The notes: a model not told the origin generated them from the letters alone. DNA of 46,584 nucleotides from Caballeronia telluris (GCF_001544495.1 NZ_FCNZ02000033.1:1-46584), one strand, 5' to 3'; shown: positions 8,828-18,597, counted from the first letter of the stretch. Translations and numbers: made by a program.

Positions 8828-10207
8828 TCAGTAAGCGTTGGTGTGCCGTAGTCCTTTGAAGATCGTTGCGGCGATGATTCTCATGTCGAGGCCGAACGAC
8901 CAGTTTCCGAGGTAATACAAATCGTGTGCGACGCGTCCCTCCATTTTTTCGATGCGGTCCGTTTCGCCGCGAAAACCATTGATCTGCGCCCAGCCCGTGA
9001 TGCCAGGCTTGATGCGATAGCGATGGATGTATCCAGAGACGACCTTCTGGTAGAGGTCGTCGTGCTCCAGCGCGTGCGGGCGCGGACCGACGACGGACAT
9101 GTCGCCACGCAGCACGTTGAAGAATTGCGGCAGTTCGTCGAGGCTCGTGCGGCGCAGGAACGCGCCCACGCGTGTCACTCGCGGATCGTTGCGGGTCGCC
9201 TGGCGGACCACGCCTGCCTGCTCGGTATGCACGCGCATCGAGCGGAACTTGTAGATCAGGAAGACGCGGCCGTCCGCGCCCTTTCTGCGCTGCTTGAAGA
9301 AGACCGGGCCGCGCGAGGTGAGCTTGATCGCGAGCGCGATCATGATCAGAAGCGGCGACACCGCGAAGAGCGCCGCAGCCGCGAACGCGCGATCGAAGAG
9401 TTCCTTCTGGAGCATCGCGCTCGGCGAGAGCGGCGACGCCACGAGGTTGATCGCCGTCTCGCCCAGGAGGTCCGTCACGCCGGATTCGAAGAGCGCGAGG
9501 CTCCTCACGTCGGGAATGAAGCGCACGTTCACCAGGTCATCGCGGAACTCGTTGACGAACTTGAGGATCGTGCGTTCATGCGTGAGCGGCAGCGCGAGCC
9601 ACACTTCCTGGACGCCCTGCGTGCGCACGTAGTTGACGAACGCGACGTGGTCCTCGAACACCGGCACGCGGGTGTTGATGCGCCCGCTTTCGGGCGTCGC
9701 GTTACAGACCGCCGTCGCACGGAAACCGGACGCCGGCAGACGGTCGATCTTGCGCACGATCGATTCGCAATGCCTGCCGCACCCGACCACCGCCACCGTG
9801 TGCAGGTTCATGCCGGCGTTGCGCATCCGCCCGAGCACCGCATGCGTGACGAGCCGCCCGGCGATCAGCAGGCCGCCGGACATCGCGGTCCAGTAGGCGA
9901 ACCACAGGCGCGACACGTAGTCGAGCCGGTGCAGCGAGAACATCAGCACGAGCGCGCACGCCTGCACGATCAGCCACGCGAGCGACACCTGGCTCGCGAG
10001 GACGATCTTCGAGCGGCCGCGCCACGACTGATACACGCCGAAGCCCGGAAAGAGGGCCAGCGAAAACGCTGCCGCGAACGCCACGAAGGCGACGTAGAAG
10101 CGATGTGCTTCGATGTTGTCGAAACGAATCTGCGAGGCCACGGCAGCGCCGCAGACAATCATTGCGACGTCGAACAACCGCGCCAGTAATCCCTGTAAAT
10201 CGCGCAT
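8828..10207 (-). CDS. wcaJ: Undecaprenyl-phosphate hexose-1-phosphate transferase (WcaJ/BceB type)
   Basis: 459-aa polyprenyl-phosphate sugar-phosphotransferase that starts each EPS repeat unit, most likely by moving glucose-1-phosphate from UDP-glucose to undecaprenyl phosphate. It has four N-terminal membrane segments (about 12-120), a Rossmann-like central region (VAVVGCG at 138-144), and a C-terminal bacterial sugar-transferase domain from about 268. That domain holds the membrane hairpin, KFRSM (320-324), the catalytic DELPQFFNVLRGDMS (357-371) and VVGPRP (372-377). The start at 10207 follows a GGAGAAAGAGG ribosome site. galU at 17.4 kb supplies the likely donor. Confidence 0.95.
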   Translation of the reverse strand: MRDLQGLLARLFDVAMIVCGAAVASQIRFDNIEAHRFYVAFVAFAAAFSLALFPGFGVYQSWRGRSKIVLASQVSLAWLIVQACALVLMFSLHRLDYVSRLWFAYWTAMSGGLLIAGRLVTHAVLGRMRNAGMNLHTVAVVGCGRHCESIVRKIDRLPASGFRATAVCNATPESGRINTRVPVFEDHVAFVNYVRTQGVQEVWLALPLTHERTILKFVNEFRDDLVNVRFIPDVRSLALFESGVTDLLGETAINLVASPLSPSAMLQKELFDRAFAAAALFAVSPLLIMIALAIKLTSRGPVFFKQRRKGADGRVFLIYKFRSMRVHTEQAGVVRQATRNDPRVTRVGAFLRRTSLDELPQFFNVLRGDMSVVGPRPHALEHDDLYQKVVSGYIHRYRIKPGITGWAQINGFRGETDRIEKMEGRVAHDLYYLGNWSFGLDMRIIAATIFKGLRHTNAY

Positions 10208-10321
10208 CCTCTTTCTCCCCGTACTTCAAACCGATGACGTGCTGCTACCCGCCGCTCCTCCTCTTCGTCAGCCCTGACGCCATGCCGTGTCCCGTCGTTC
10301 TTGTAGGCTGCCTGTGCTGCT

Positions 10322-11857
10322 TCAGCTGCGGCCGTAGGTATCGTCGAAGCGAACGATGTCGTCTTCGCCGAGGTACGAGCCCGACTGCACTTCGATGATT
10401 TCGAGCGGCACCTTGCCCGGGTTCTCGAGCCGGTGCGTCACCCCGAGCGGGATGTACGTCGACTCGTTCTCCGAGAGCAGGAACTGCTCTTCGCCGCGCG
10501 TGACGAGCGCCGTGCCGCAGACGACCGTCCAGTGTTCGGCGCGGTGGTGATGCATCTGCAGCGAAAGGCGCGCGCCCGGGCTCACGACGATGCGCTTCAC
10601 CTGGAAGCGGTCGCCGTGGTCGATCGAGTCGTAAAAGCCCCACGGGCGGCGCACCTTGCGATGCGCTTCTGCTTCAGGCGCATGCTCCTCGCGGATGCGC
10701 GAGACGAGCCCCTTGATGTCCTGCACGCGCGAGCGGTCGCACACGAGCACGGCGTCGTCCGTCTCCACCACGATGATGTTGGTCGTGCCGACACACGCGA
10801 CGAGCCGTCCGCCTTCCGAGCGCGCGTAGCTCGACGTCGCGCCTTCGAACACCACGCGGCCGCTCGCAACGTTGCCCGATTCGTCCTTCTCCATCGCGTC
10901 CCAGACGGCGTCCCACGAACCGAGGTCCGACCAGCCTGCGACGAGCGGCACGACCACGCCCGCACACGGCGCGCTCGGCGTGCCGACGTGCTCCATCACC
11001 GCGTAGTCGATCGAATCGGACGGGGTGCGGCCGAATGCGGCGGCGTCGGGGCGCAGGTACGCGCCGTCGATGTGTCCTTCCTTCACTGCCGCGACGCATG
11101 CCGCGTGCATCTCCGGCTGCAGCTTTTCGAGCGCCGCGAGCCACACGCTCGCGCGCACCACGAAAATGCCGCTGTTCCACCAGTACGTGCCGGCCGCGAC
11201 GTATTGCGCCGCGAGTTCGGCTGCCGGCTTCTCGACGAAGCGGTCGATCTGGTGTGCGCCATCGTTGAGCGCGCCGCCGAGGCGGATATAGCCGAAGCCG
11301 GTGTCGGGCCGCGTCGGCGGAATGCCGAGCGTCGCGATCGAGCCGGCCTGTGCGTGTTTCGCGGCGATGTCGATCGCACGATGCAGCGCGGGGATGTCGG
11401 CGATCGAGTGATCGGCCGGCATCGCGACGATGATCGCGTCTTCGCCGTCCGCGCACGCCAGCGCCGCGGCGAGCGTCAGCGCGGGCGCCGTGTCGCGCCG
11501 CGCGGGCTCGACGACGATCCTCGCCGCCACGCCGCTCGCGCGGACCTGCTCTTCGGTCGTGAAGCGATGTTCCTCGCCGCACACGATGATCGGCTCGGCC
11601 GCGACGTTCCAGTCGCCGGAAAAGCCCTTCATGCGTGCGACCGTCGCCTGAAGCAGCGAGTCGGGACCGACCACGCCGATCAGCTGTTTCGGAAATTGCT
11701 CGCGGGACATCGGCCACAGGCGCGTGCCGGACCCTCCGGCGAGAATGACCGGGACGAGCGAGCGGCACGGCCCGGCGACTTTCGCCGGGCCTGCCTCCGC
11801 CCCCACCCCACTCTCGTAACCTGCCTGATCCGTTGCCTGCGTTTCGCTTCTCGTCAT
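10322..11857 (-). CDS. manC: Bifunctional mannose-6-P isomerase / mannose-1-P guanylyltransferase
   Basis: 511 aa, the first structural gene of the EPS operon (equivalent to bceA/manC). The N-terminal nucleotidyltransferase domain has the signature GGSGTRLWPMSREQFPKQ at 41-58 and FVEKP for mannose-1-P binding. The C-terminal cupin (about 400-500, RPWGFYDSID...HHHRAEHW) is the type-II phosphomannose isomerase, so one polypeptide takes fructose-6-P to mannose-6-P and mannose-1-P to GDP-mannose. A separate phosphomannomutase is needed and is not in the window. The start at 11857 has AGGAG 6 nt upstream. About 33 residues precede the catalytic domain and are low-complexity. Product feeds gmd, fcl and possibly gmm. 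Confidence 0.95.
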   Translation of the reverse strand: MTRSETQATDQAGYESGVGAEAGPAKVAGPCRSLVPVILAGGSGTRLWPMSREQFPKQLIGVVGPDSLLQATVARMKGFSGDWNVAAEPIIVCGEEHRFTTEEQVRASGVAARIVVEPARRDTAPALTLAAALACADGEDAIIVAMPADHSIADIPALHRAIDIAAKHAQAGSIATLGIPPTRPDTGFGYIRLGGALNDGAHQIDRFVEKPAAELAAQYVAAGTYWWNSGIFVVRASVWLAALEKLQPEMHAACVAAVKEGHIDGAYLRPDAAAFGRTPSDSIDYAVMEHVGTPSAPCAGVVVPLVAGWSDLGSWDAVWDAMEKDESGNVASGRVVFEGATSSYARSEGGRLVACVGTTNIIVVETDDAVLVCDRSRVQDIKGLVSRIREEHAPEAEAHRKVRRPWGFYDSIDHGDRFQVKRIVVSPGARLSLQMHHHRAEHWTVVCGTALVTRGEEQFLLSENESTYIPLGVTHRLENPGKVPLEIIEVQSGSYLGEDDIVRFDDTYGRS

Positions 11858-11955
11858 CGTGGACTCCTGCTCCCAAATAGTGCGTTCCGCTTTAAACAAT
11901 GCCTTCGCGCACCGGGCACCTGACCGGCGCGTGTCGTGTCGATGTGCCGTGCGGC

Positions 11956-12957
11956 TCAGCCGCTCGGGTCGCGCCTGCTCTGCATCCGGTATTCGGTCGG
12001 AGAGATCAGCAGGCGCTTTCTGAAAATCTTGGCGAGACGGTCGCCGTTGCCCATGCCGCTCCTGCGCGCGATCTTGTCGACGGGCAGCTCCGAATCCGTC
12101 AGCAACGCACAGGTCACGGCGAGCCGTGCCTGGAGCAGATAGTCGGACGGCGTGATGCCCATCTCGATCTTGAAGCGGCGCAGGAAGTTGCGTTCGCTCA
12201 TGGCCGCGACCTGCGCGGCGTCGACGACCGAAATCGGCCGTTCGCAGTTGTCCTGCAGCCAGCGCGCCGCCGCGCGGATCTTGTCGCCGGCGGTCGCGGC
12301 GCCGCTGTCGCCGAGCAGCGACACGAGCTTCGCGGCCGAACCCGGCATCAGTCGTTCGGCGACGCCGCGCGAAACGTCGAGTCCCAGGTCGCGCTTGACG
12401 ATCAGGAGCGCGCCCTTCATTGATTCGTAGCGGTCGCCCGCTTCGCTGCCGTCCGAGTCGCGCACCGCGTGGATCATCGACGAGCCGTAGCGCGCATGCG
12501 TTTCGTGCGCGTTGCCGATACCGGCGGCGTCGAGCACCTTGCGGCCCTCGGAGATCGACTTGACCACCGTCGTCTTCGAATGGACGCGGCGCACCCATTC
12601 GATGATGCGTTCGTCGCCTGCGGCGTCGTCGGCGCCACGGCCGCCCGCGACGAAGAGCGCGTCGAAGCCGCCGTAGTGGCGCGCATCGAGTCCGTCGGTC
12701 CAGACGCGAACCGAGGACGAGCACGCCACGTTGCCGCCTTCGACGGAGAGAAAGCGCACGTCATAGGTGCACTCGGTCCGTCCCTTCGCCGACGACAGCT
12801 CGTTCGCCATATGGAAGACCTCGGCGACGATGCCGGCGCCTAGGAGCGAAAAGCCGTCGAATAACAGGATTGCGATGCGTCTCACCTCGGACTGCGAGCT
12901 TCTGGTCGAGGTGGGAATCCACCCCATGACCGCGGGTTCGAGATTGGCGTAAGGCAT
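11956..12957 (-). CDS. GlxA/AraC-family transcriptional regulator upstream of the EPS operon
   Basis: About 333 aa: an N-terminal DJ-1/PfpI-like domain (from IAILLFDGFSLLGAGIVAEVF through the FVAGGRGADD elbow) and a C-terminal AraC double HTH (SVVDAAQVAAMSERNFLRRF and PVDKIARRSGMGNGDRLAKIFRKRL). It lies 98 bp upstream of manC on the same strand, so it may be cotranscribed with or control the EPS operon. The start at 12957 follows AGAGGA at about 6 nt; nearby in-frame ATGs (12963, 12975) are possible. The HTH half is strikingly similar to the regulator at 18598-19638. The nucleophile-elbow cysteine of active PfpI enzymes is absent (AGGRG), so this is a sensor domain, not an enzyme. The ligand is unknown. 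Confidence 0.9.
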   Translation of the reverse strand: MPYANLEPAVMGWIPTSTRSSQSEVRRIAILLFDGFSLLGAGIVAEVFHMANELSSAKGRTECTYDVRFLSVEGGNVACSSSVRVWTDGLDARHYGGFDALFVAGGRGADDAAGDERIIEWVRRVHSKTTVVKSISEGRKVLDAAGIGNAHETHARYGSSMIHAVRDSDGSEAGDRYESMKGALLIVKRDLGLDVSRGVAERLMPGSAAKLVSLLGDSGAATAGDKIRAAARWLQDNCERPISVVDAAQVAAMSERNFLRRFKIEMGITPSDYLLQARLAVTCALLTDSELPVDKIARRSGMGNGDRLAKIFRKRLLISPTEYRMQSRRDPSG

Positions 12958-14330
12958 GGTCATCCTCTGCAACATGCGTAATCCACAACTCTGTGGAAGC
13001 TCGCCGCCATTGCGGTGCATCATGGCGATCGCCGAATTGGCTCAGGCTCTTCGTGACCGATGGAAGCGAGATGTTGGCGGAATTGGTCCGCTGGCTTGAA
13101 TCATAAACAGCCAAACTTTTTTATGCTCGCGATTTTCGCGCTGAAAGCCGGAAACTTGTTCTGATATGAGGCGGAACGCACATTGATATCCGTCTTCAGA
13201 TTCAGTCCGAGCGTTAGTTCAGACTTTCGTCAAACTGACGCGGCATTCGGAGCACGAGCCTATAGAGCAGTTTCCGGTCCGGTTCGATTCGCAGCCGCCA
13301 GATCGGACAGCCAGCCTTGCTGCACAAGGCTGCGCGAGCACAGTCGAGGATTCGGGCAGACGCCGGCGCGACCCTCAGACGTTTGAAACTGATTCATCCG
13401 TGAAACATTGAAATATCCAATCAATTCGGCTGCACTCTTTCGAGTCAACAGTTTTGCTACCTTTGTTACCGATTTGAATCAACTTTTAAGAAATAATGAA
13501 TATTCTCAGATATGCCGCCGTTACATTAATTATTAATGCGCAGGCATTTTAAAATTCACCCGTAATATGCGAGCATTTTAATCATCCGGTAAAAGCGGCC
13601 GGTTTTATCGAAGCGGTTATTGAAGCGCATTGGTATGAGTAGTGATATTGCACTGCAACAGAAGGCTCGCCCTTCCGCTTTCCCCGTGTACGCTGCGATC
13701 CACCGCCCAGCCGTATCCGCCAGGTTTTCGTCGATTGCGGCGCCGCATTCAAGGCGCATGCTGTTTGTCTGGTAATTGCAAGTTGGGGAACGTCGGAAAA
13801 ATGAACCGACGAATCCGTGATTAATCCCCCGACGAAACACAGCGCCCGGCATGCGACGAGCGCCGCTTTCCAGTAGCGATGACCGGGTTCGCAGGCGTCA
13901 TGCCGGAGCACGCCTGCGCTGTTCCGGGCGTGTTTCACTCCTGATACTCAGCCCGTTGGAGGCGTTCGCTGCGCAGCGTGCGCCCCCGCACGCATCGCGC
14001 GCCGTGCGGCGCGATGCTGTCCCTGTCCGCCAACCTTCAGCGCAATGGCTATCCCGTTCGATAGGGCTGACTTATGCTGGATTTGCCTTGTCGCGCGGGT
14101 CGCACGGGTTTCGCGCAGGCGCGGGGCCGGGCTTCCGGCGTGGTGGTCCGTCCCGCCGGTCCGAACCGGAACCGATTGTGTTCGATCGGCCACACGCAAA
14201 TGCGGGCTGGGGCGCTATCCGGCGACCGGGCCCCAAAAACGTTTCATTTTCGTAGCATGACGCCGGCGGCGAGCAGTTCGAGTCGTCGCCGGCCGCGATC
14301 GATCGTGCGGAAACCCACACTTCGGAACCC
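12958..14330. other. 1.37-kb intergenic region between divergent EPS genes
   Basis: No convincing gene. It separates the minus-strand regulator and EPS operon from the plus-strand glycosidase-like gene, so promoters for both should lie here. It is AT-rich between about 13390 and 13640, unlike its surroundings. That stretch contains an odd palindrome CATTAAT-T-ATTAATG (13524-13538) and two direct copies of GCATTTTAA (about 13545 and 13573). Several ORFs cover the part after 13850, but they are mutually overlapping shadows without protein-like character. Confidence 0.6.
13524..13538. promoter_or_regulatory. AT-rich palindrome, possible operator
   Basis: Arms CATTAAT and ATTAATG flank a central T, inside the AT-rich part of the divergent intergenic region; a short direct repeat GCATTTTAA follows twice. 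The position suits a regulator- or H-NS-like binding region, but there is no direct evidence of function. Confidence 0.3.
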
Positions 14331-16589
14331 ATGAACCCAGACGCCGTTCCGCCCCGCTCCAGCGATTGCCGGCGACATCCTCGCGTCGCACGGAAACAAC
14401 AGCGTCGCGCGCTGCTGCTTGGCATCGCCGTGTTTCTGTTGCAGGCCTGCGACCGGGCCGCGCCGGTGGAAACCGGCACGGCCGCGCCGCAACCCGCGTC
14501 GGGGGCGCTCGTGATCGACGGCACGGCGTGGCTGCCATGTGCCGCAGAAAACGCCACCTGTGCCTTTCCGGGCACGGCCCGCGTGCTGTACGGCACGCCG
14601 GCCCAGCATGTGATCAAGGAATTCACAGACCACACGCCCTGCGACAACACCGCTTTCGACGACCCCGCACCCGGCGCCGACAAGCGCTGCTGGTACGCGG
14701 GCGGCGCGGCGGCGAAAGGCCGGCCGGGCGCGAGCCCGGCGCAAGTGGCATCGGCGGCTCAGGCCGACGCCGCGCCCGTCGAGCCGCTCTTGCAATGCAA
14801 GGGACCGGGCGCGCCCGGTCCCGCCGCGCCGTCGGGCGATCCGATCGAAGCGGACACCCCCGGCAGCGACGGCACGCGCATGTTCGCGCGCGGCACGCCG
14901 ATAAAAATCGCGTTCACGGCGCGCGCGCAATCCGCCGATGCGCTCGCCTGGCAGATCCGCGATGCGTGGAACGTCGTGCGCGCGAGCGGCCGCTTCTCCG
15001 TGGCGGCGGGTGCGGGCAGCTACACGCTCACCTGCACGACGCAGACGGCCGGCTACTTCGCGATTGCAGCGACACTCGCCTCGCAGAAAGGCACGCTTGG
15101 CAGCCGCGGCACGCGGCCGTCGGGCATCGCGACCTTCGGCGTGCTGCCCGACGTGTCGGCGGTGCTGCCCGCCGTCGCCTACGCGCATCCCGACCAGCAC
15201 CGTTTCGGCGGACAGGGCGCCGCGTATCTGAAGCCGGGCGAATCGTGCTGTTCCGGCGACGGCTATCGCCCGCTCTATCCGAACCTCGGCCTTACGTGGG
15301 TGAACGACAACCGGAACTGGTACATGACGGAGCCGAAGGCCCCAAACACCTTCAGCGCCGCCGCCGACAACCTCACGCCCTTCTTCCGTCCGGGCGACCT
15401 GCTGCGGCTGATCCAGCTCGACGGCATCCCCGGCTGGGCAAGCCCGACGCACACCGACACGCACAGCTACGCGCCCGCGTCGCTCGACGCGTACCGTGCG
15501 TACATGAAGCGCGTCGGCGAGGAATCGAACGCGGTGAGAAAGCGCTATTTCCCGCTCCAGTCGAACAATTACTATCAGGTCACCTGGGAACCCGACTACG
15601 AAGGCGGCCTGCCCTGGCGCGACACCGACGCGAACCTCGTCGCGATGTTCAAGGCGACTCACGACGCGATCCACGCCGGCGATCCGAACGCCGTCGTGAT
15701 GGGCCTGACGCTGTCGGCGCTCTCGAAGAACACGGAGTGGCTGAGGCGCCTCGCGCCGCTTGGCATCGGCAAGTATCTCGACGGCGTCAGCGCGCACGGC
15801 TACTACGACATCGGCACGTCGCCGTCGCATCCGCCGGAGCGCTTCTCGGGCAGCAGCAACCCGTCGACGGCGGCCAAGGCGCTGCCCGCCGCGATGCGCG
15901 AGCTGCGCCGGGCGATGACTGAAATCGTGAAACCGGGCGCGAAGCTCTTCGTCACCGAGACGGGCGTCAGCTACGACATCGGCAGCAAGTACGGCCCGAC
16001 CTATCCGAACGCGAACATTCTCTACGCGCAGGGCGCGGTGGTCGCGCGCACGCACCTGATCCTCCTCGGCGAAGGCGCCGACGTGAGCTTCGTGTTCTAT
16101 TCGGCCGATCCGCCGGAAGTCGGCTACGGCGTCTTCTTCGACCTCGTGCATCCGCAGGGCGGCTTCGGCCAGAAGGAGATCAGCCCGAAGCCGGCGGCGA
16201 TGGGCGTCGCCGCGATGACGCGTCTCGTCGACGGCACGACGACGCTCGGGCCGCTCAGCGGCACGCCGAAAAACATCCATGCGTATGCGTTCCAGCGCCT
16301 GAACGGCGGTAAGGTCGTCACCGCGCTCTGGACGCACGACAACAAGGAATGGCCCGGCGCCGAGGGCTTCAGCTCCACTTACGCGCAGAACTACAGCCTC
16401 GTCGTCGACGCACCGGGGAAGTCGGGCAACGTGACCGTCGTCGACATGATGGGCAACGCGTCGACGATGCCGTACAGGAACGGACGCGTCGCGCTCGCGC
16501 TGACCGAAGCGCCCGTCTACGTGGTCTCCGACAACGCCGAAGTCGCCCGCGCGAACGTGACGGCGCCGGCGGGCTATGTCGGCCAGTGA
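14331..16589 (+). CDS. Secreted lipoprotein with a clan GH-A-like glycoside hydrolase domain
   Basis: 752 aa. An N-terminal signal (hydrophobic core LLLGIAVFLLQ) ends in a lipobox LQAC, so it is probably a lipoprotein. After a Pro/Ala-rich region comes a (beta/alpha)8-barrel-like part with two conserved-looking acidic sites. Glu420 in VTWEPDYEGG is the candidate acid/base, and Glu543 in LFVTETGVSYD is the candidate nucleophile; the second fits the end of strand 7 in GH5/GH39-like enzymes. A C-terminal beta-rich domain follows (about 640-750). Placed opposite the EPS operon, it may trim or release the polysaccharide at the envelope; that role is inferred. The ribosome site at 14331 is weak and no alternative ATG lies before the signal peptide. 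Confidence 0.85.
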   Translation: MNPDAVPPRSSDCRRHPRVARKQQRRALLLGIAVFLLQACDRAAPVETGTAAPQPASGALVIDGTAWLPCAAENATCAFPGTARVLYGTPAQHVIKEFTDHTPCDNTAFDDPAPGADKRCWYAGGAAAKGRPGASPAQVASAAQADAAPVEPLLQCKGPGAPGPAAPSGDPIEADTPGSDGTRMFARGTPIKIAFTARAQSADALAWQIRDAWNVVRASGRFSVAAGAGSYTLTCTTQTAGYFAIAATLASQKGTLGSRGTRPSGIATFGVLPDVSAVLPAVAYAHPDQHRFGGQGAAYLKPGESCCSGDGYRPLYPNLGLTWVNDNRNWYMTEPKAPNTFSAAADNLTPFFRPGDLLRLIQLDGIPGWASPTHTDTHSYAPASLDAYRAYMKRVGEESNAVRKRYFPLQSNNYYQVTWEPDYEGGLPWRDTDANLVAMFKATHDAIHAGDPNAVVMGLTLSALSKNTEWLRRLAPLGIGKYLDGVSAHGYYDIGTSPSHPPERFSGSSNPSTAAKALPAAMRELRRAMTEIVKPGAKLFVTETGVSYDIGSKYGPTYPNANILYAQGAVVARTHLILLGEGADVSFVFYSADPPEVGYGVFFDLVHPQGGFGQKEISPKPAAMGVAAMTRLVDGTTTLGPLSGTPKNIHAYAFQRLNGGKVVTALWTHDNKEWPGAEGFSSTYAQNYSLVVDAPGKSGNVTVVDMMGNASTMPYRNGRVALALTEAPVYVVSDNAEVARANVTAPAGYVGQ

Positions 16590-16857
16590 GCGCGCGGGGG
16601 TTCCAAAACGGCACGCGCAGCAGACTCGCGCGCTTGGCTCGCCTAGACGGCCTTTCGGCGTTTTTCGCCAGTGTCTGAGAGCGATGTGACATTTTGTCGA
16701 GCGCTACACTCGATGCAACTGGCTGGTCCGCCGCGCGAGCACGGCTCCAGTCCTGTTCGACGAGCGGTTCCCAGCAGAAAGATGCGGCACGGCCAAGCAC
16801 TCTCCGGGGGAGGGCCGGCGCCCGGACACACATAAACATAATTACAGCGGAGCAAAG

Positions 16858-17310
16858 ATGCTTAGCGAGGCGGATTTCCTGGACGTCGTCCGGCTCACGC
16901 CACTTGTGTCGATCGACCTGATCGTCACCGACGGCAACCGGCGAGTACTCGTGGGACAACGGCGCAATCGCCCGGCGCAGGGCACATGGTTCGTGCCGGG
17001 CGGGCGCATCAAGAAGGATGAATCGATCGACGTGGCGTTCACGCGCATCGTCAACGACGAACTCGGCGTGGCGAGCGTCGAGCGCTCGTCGTCACGGCTT
17101 TACGGTGTGTTCGAACACCGATACTCGGACAATTTCGCGGGCGCGCCCGGCATCACGACGCATTACATCGTGATCGCCTACGCGATGAACCTGACCGGCA
17201 CGGTGCCGATCGGCCGCTTCGACCAGCACAGCAACTATGCGTGGTTGCTGCCCGACGAACTGCTCGGGCGCGAAGACGTCCACGACAACACCAAGGCGTA
17301 CTTCAGGTAG
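16858..17310 (+). CDS. gmm: GDP-mannose mannosyl hydrolase (Nudix)
   Basis: 150 aa, family-typical length. Gmm/WcaH hydrolyses GDP-mannose or GDP-glucose to GDP and the free sugar, with inversion. The Gmm signature NRPAQGTWFVPGGRIKKDE is at about 37-55, and the Nudix helix that follows lacks the canonical REUXEE, as is normal for this subfamily. The ATG at 16858 has GGAG 6 nt upstream. It stands alone on the plus strand, 268 bp after the glycosidase-like gene and convergent with galU. It probably tunes the GDP-mannose pool made by manC and used by gmd. Confidence 0.93.
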   Translation: MLSEADFLDVVRLTPLVSIDLIVTDGNRRVLVGQRRNRPAQGTWFVPGGRIKKDESIDVAFTRIVNDELGVASVERSSSRLYGVFEHRYSDNFAGAPGITTHYIVIAYAMNLTGTVPIGRFDQHSNYAWLLPDELLGREDVHDNTKAYFR

Positions 17311-17314
17311 CGAT

Positions 17315-17349
17315 ACACGGCTTCGCGCGCGCCGCGCGCGAAGCCGTGT
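17315..17349. terminator. Perfect 16-bp hairpin between convergent gmm and galU
   Basis: Positions 17315-17330 (ACACGGCTTCGCGCGC) pair perfectly with 17334-17349 across a GCC loop. It sits 4 bp after the gmm stop and 5 bp before the galU stop, so it can serve as a bidirectional terminator for both. The trailing T content is low on either strand. Confidence 0.75.
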
Positions 17350-17354
17350 GCGTT

Positions 17355-18341
17355 TCAGGCGAGCGCGGCGGACAGGTCGTCCGAACTGGCGTCGGTGGCT
17401 TCGCTCGCGTCGTTCAAGTCGCTTGCGTCGTTTGCGGCGGGAATGGCCGCCGCTTTGGCCGCCTCGTTGCGGGCATCGAAATGCGCGCGCAGATACGTCT
17501 CGAACTGCGCGGCCACTTCGGGATGGCGCAGCGCGAATTCAACCGTCGCCTTCAAGTAACCGAGCTTGCTGCCGCAATCGAAACGCGTGCCCTTGTAGCG
17601 GTACGCGAGCACTTGTTCTTGCGCGAGCAGCGCCTGAATTGCGTCGGTCAGCTGGATCTCGCCGCCCGCGCCGGGCTTCTGTTTCTTCAGGTATTCGAAG
17701 ATGCGCGGCATCAGCACGTAGCGGCCGACCACGCCGAGATTCGACGGCGCCGCCGCCGGCTCCGGCTTCTCGACCACGCGCGAAAGCTTGAAGAGACCGT
17801 CGTCCCACTGCCGGCCGTCGATCACGCCATACGAGCGCGAATCGCGCCGGTCGATCTCCTCGACCCCGATCACCGACGAATGATAGTGATCGAACACGTC
17901 CACCATCTGGGACAGCACGGGCGGCTCGCCGTCGATGAGATCGTCGGCGAGCATCACCGCGAACGGCTCGTTGCCGATCAGCTTCTCCGCGCACAGCACC
18001 GCGTGCCCGAGACCGAGCGGCTCGGCCTGGCGCACGTAGAAGCAGTCGATGTGACTCGGCTTGATGCTGCGCACGAGATCGAGCAGCGCCTGCTTGCCGC
18101 GCGCCTGCAACTCGGCTTCGACTTCATAGGACTTGTCGAAGTGATCCTCGATCGCGCGCTTGCCGCGCCCCGTCACGAAGATCATCTCCGTGATGCCGGC
18201 GGCCGCGGCTTCCTCGACGGCATACTGGATGAGCGGCTTGTCGACGACGGGCAGCATCTCCTTCGGGCTGGCCTTGGTCGCGGGAAGGAACCGGGTGCCG
18301 AGACCCGCGACTGGAAATACCGCCTTTTTCACCTTTAGCAT
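17355..18341 (-). CDS. galU: UTP-glucose-1-phosphate uridylyltransferase
   Basis: 328 aa. It makes UDP-glucose from UTP and glucose-1-phosphate, the probable donor for the WcaJ-type initiating transferase. The N-terminus KKAVFPVAGLGTRFLPATKA carries the nucleotidyltransferase loop. LADDLIDGE and VVEKPEP (uridylyltransferase signatures) follow, and EIQLTDAI is conserved. Start at 18341 with AGGGA upstream; an extension to 18425 is unsupported. After the catalytic core it ends in an Ala/Asp/Ser-rich tail of about 30 residues (from NEAAKAAAIPAAND) that is probably disordered. Convergent with gmm. Confidence 0.95.
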   Translation of the reverse strand: MLKVKKAVFPVAGLGTRFLPATKASPKEMLPVVDKPLIQYAVEEAAAAGITEMIFVTGRGKRAIEDHFDKSYEVEAELQARGKQALLDLVRSIKPSHIDCFYVRQAEPLGLGHAVLCAEKLIGNEPFAVMLADDLIDGEPPVLSQMVDVFDHYHSSVIGVEEIDRRDSRSYGVIDGRQWDDGLFKLSRVVEKPEPAAAPSNLGVVGRYVLMPRIFEYLKKQKPGAGGEIQLTDAIQALLAQEQVLAYRYKGTRFDCGSKLGYLKATVEFALRHPEVAAQFETYLRAHFDARNEAAKAAAIPAANDASDLNDASEATDASSDDLSAALA

Positions 18342-18597
18342 CGCTTCATCCCTGGAGTTATGTAGTGGGTCTTCCTGCACGGGTTGCCTTCGGGTGCGCG
18401 ATTCGCGATGCGCGCCTCGCGGCAACCTGCTTGATTTGTCTGACTACCGGAAGTGCCAGCTTATTACCGCGATACCGAAACGATCTGCCAACACCTCGTC
18501 ATTTTCCGACTAGCGTCACGGCGCCACACCCCGCCCGCGTATAGTGCGACGCATATGCAATGACTTCCCGCTAAGCGGTTCGCGCTGGAGACTGTCG

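Noticed and set aside
14244..16337. A 697-codon minus-strand open frame
   Set aside because: Antisense to the glycosidase-like lipoprotein; Arg-rich shadow with no motifs.
16620..16680. Possible rho-independent terminator after the glycosidase-like gene
   Set aside because: The GGCC-TTTC-GGC stem before the T-run is only three clear pairs.
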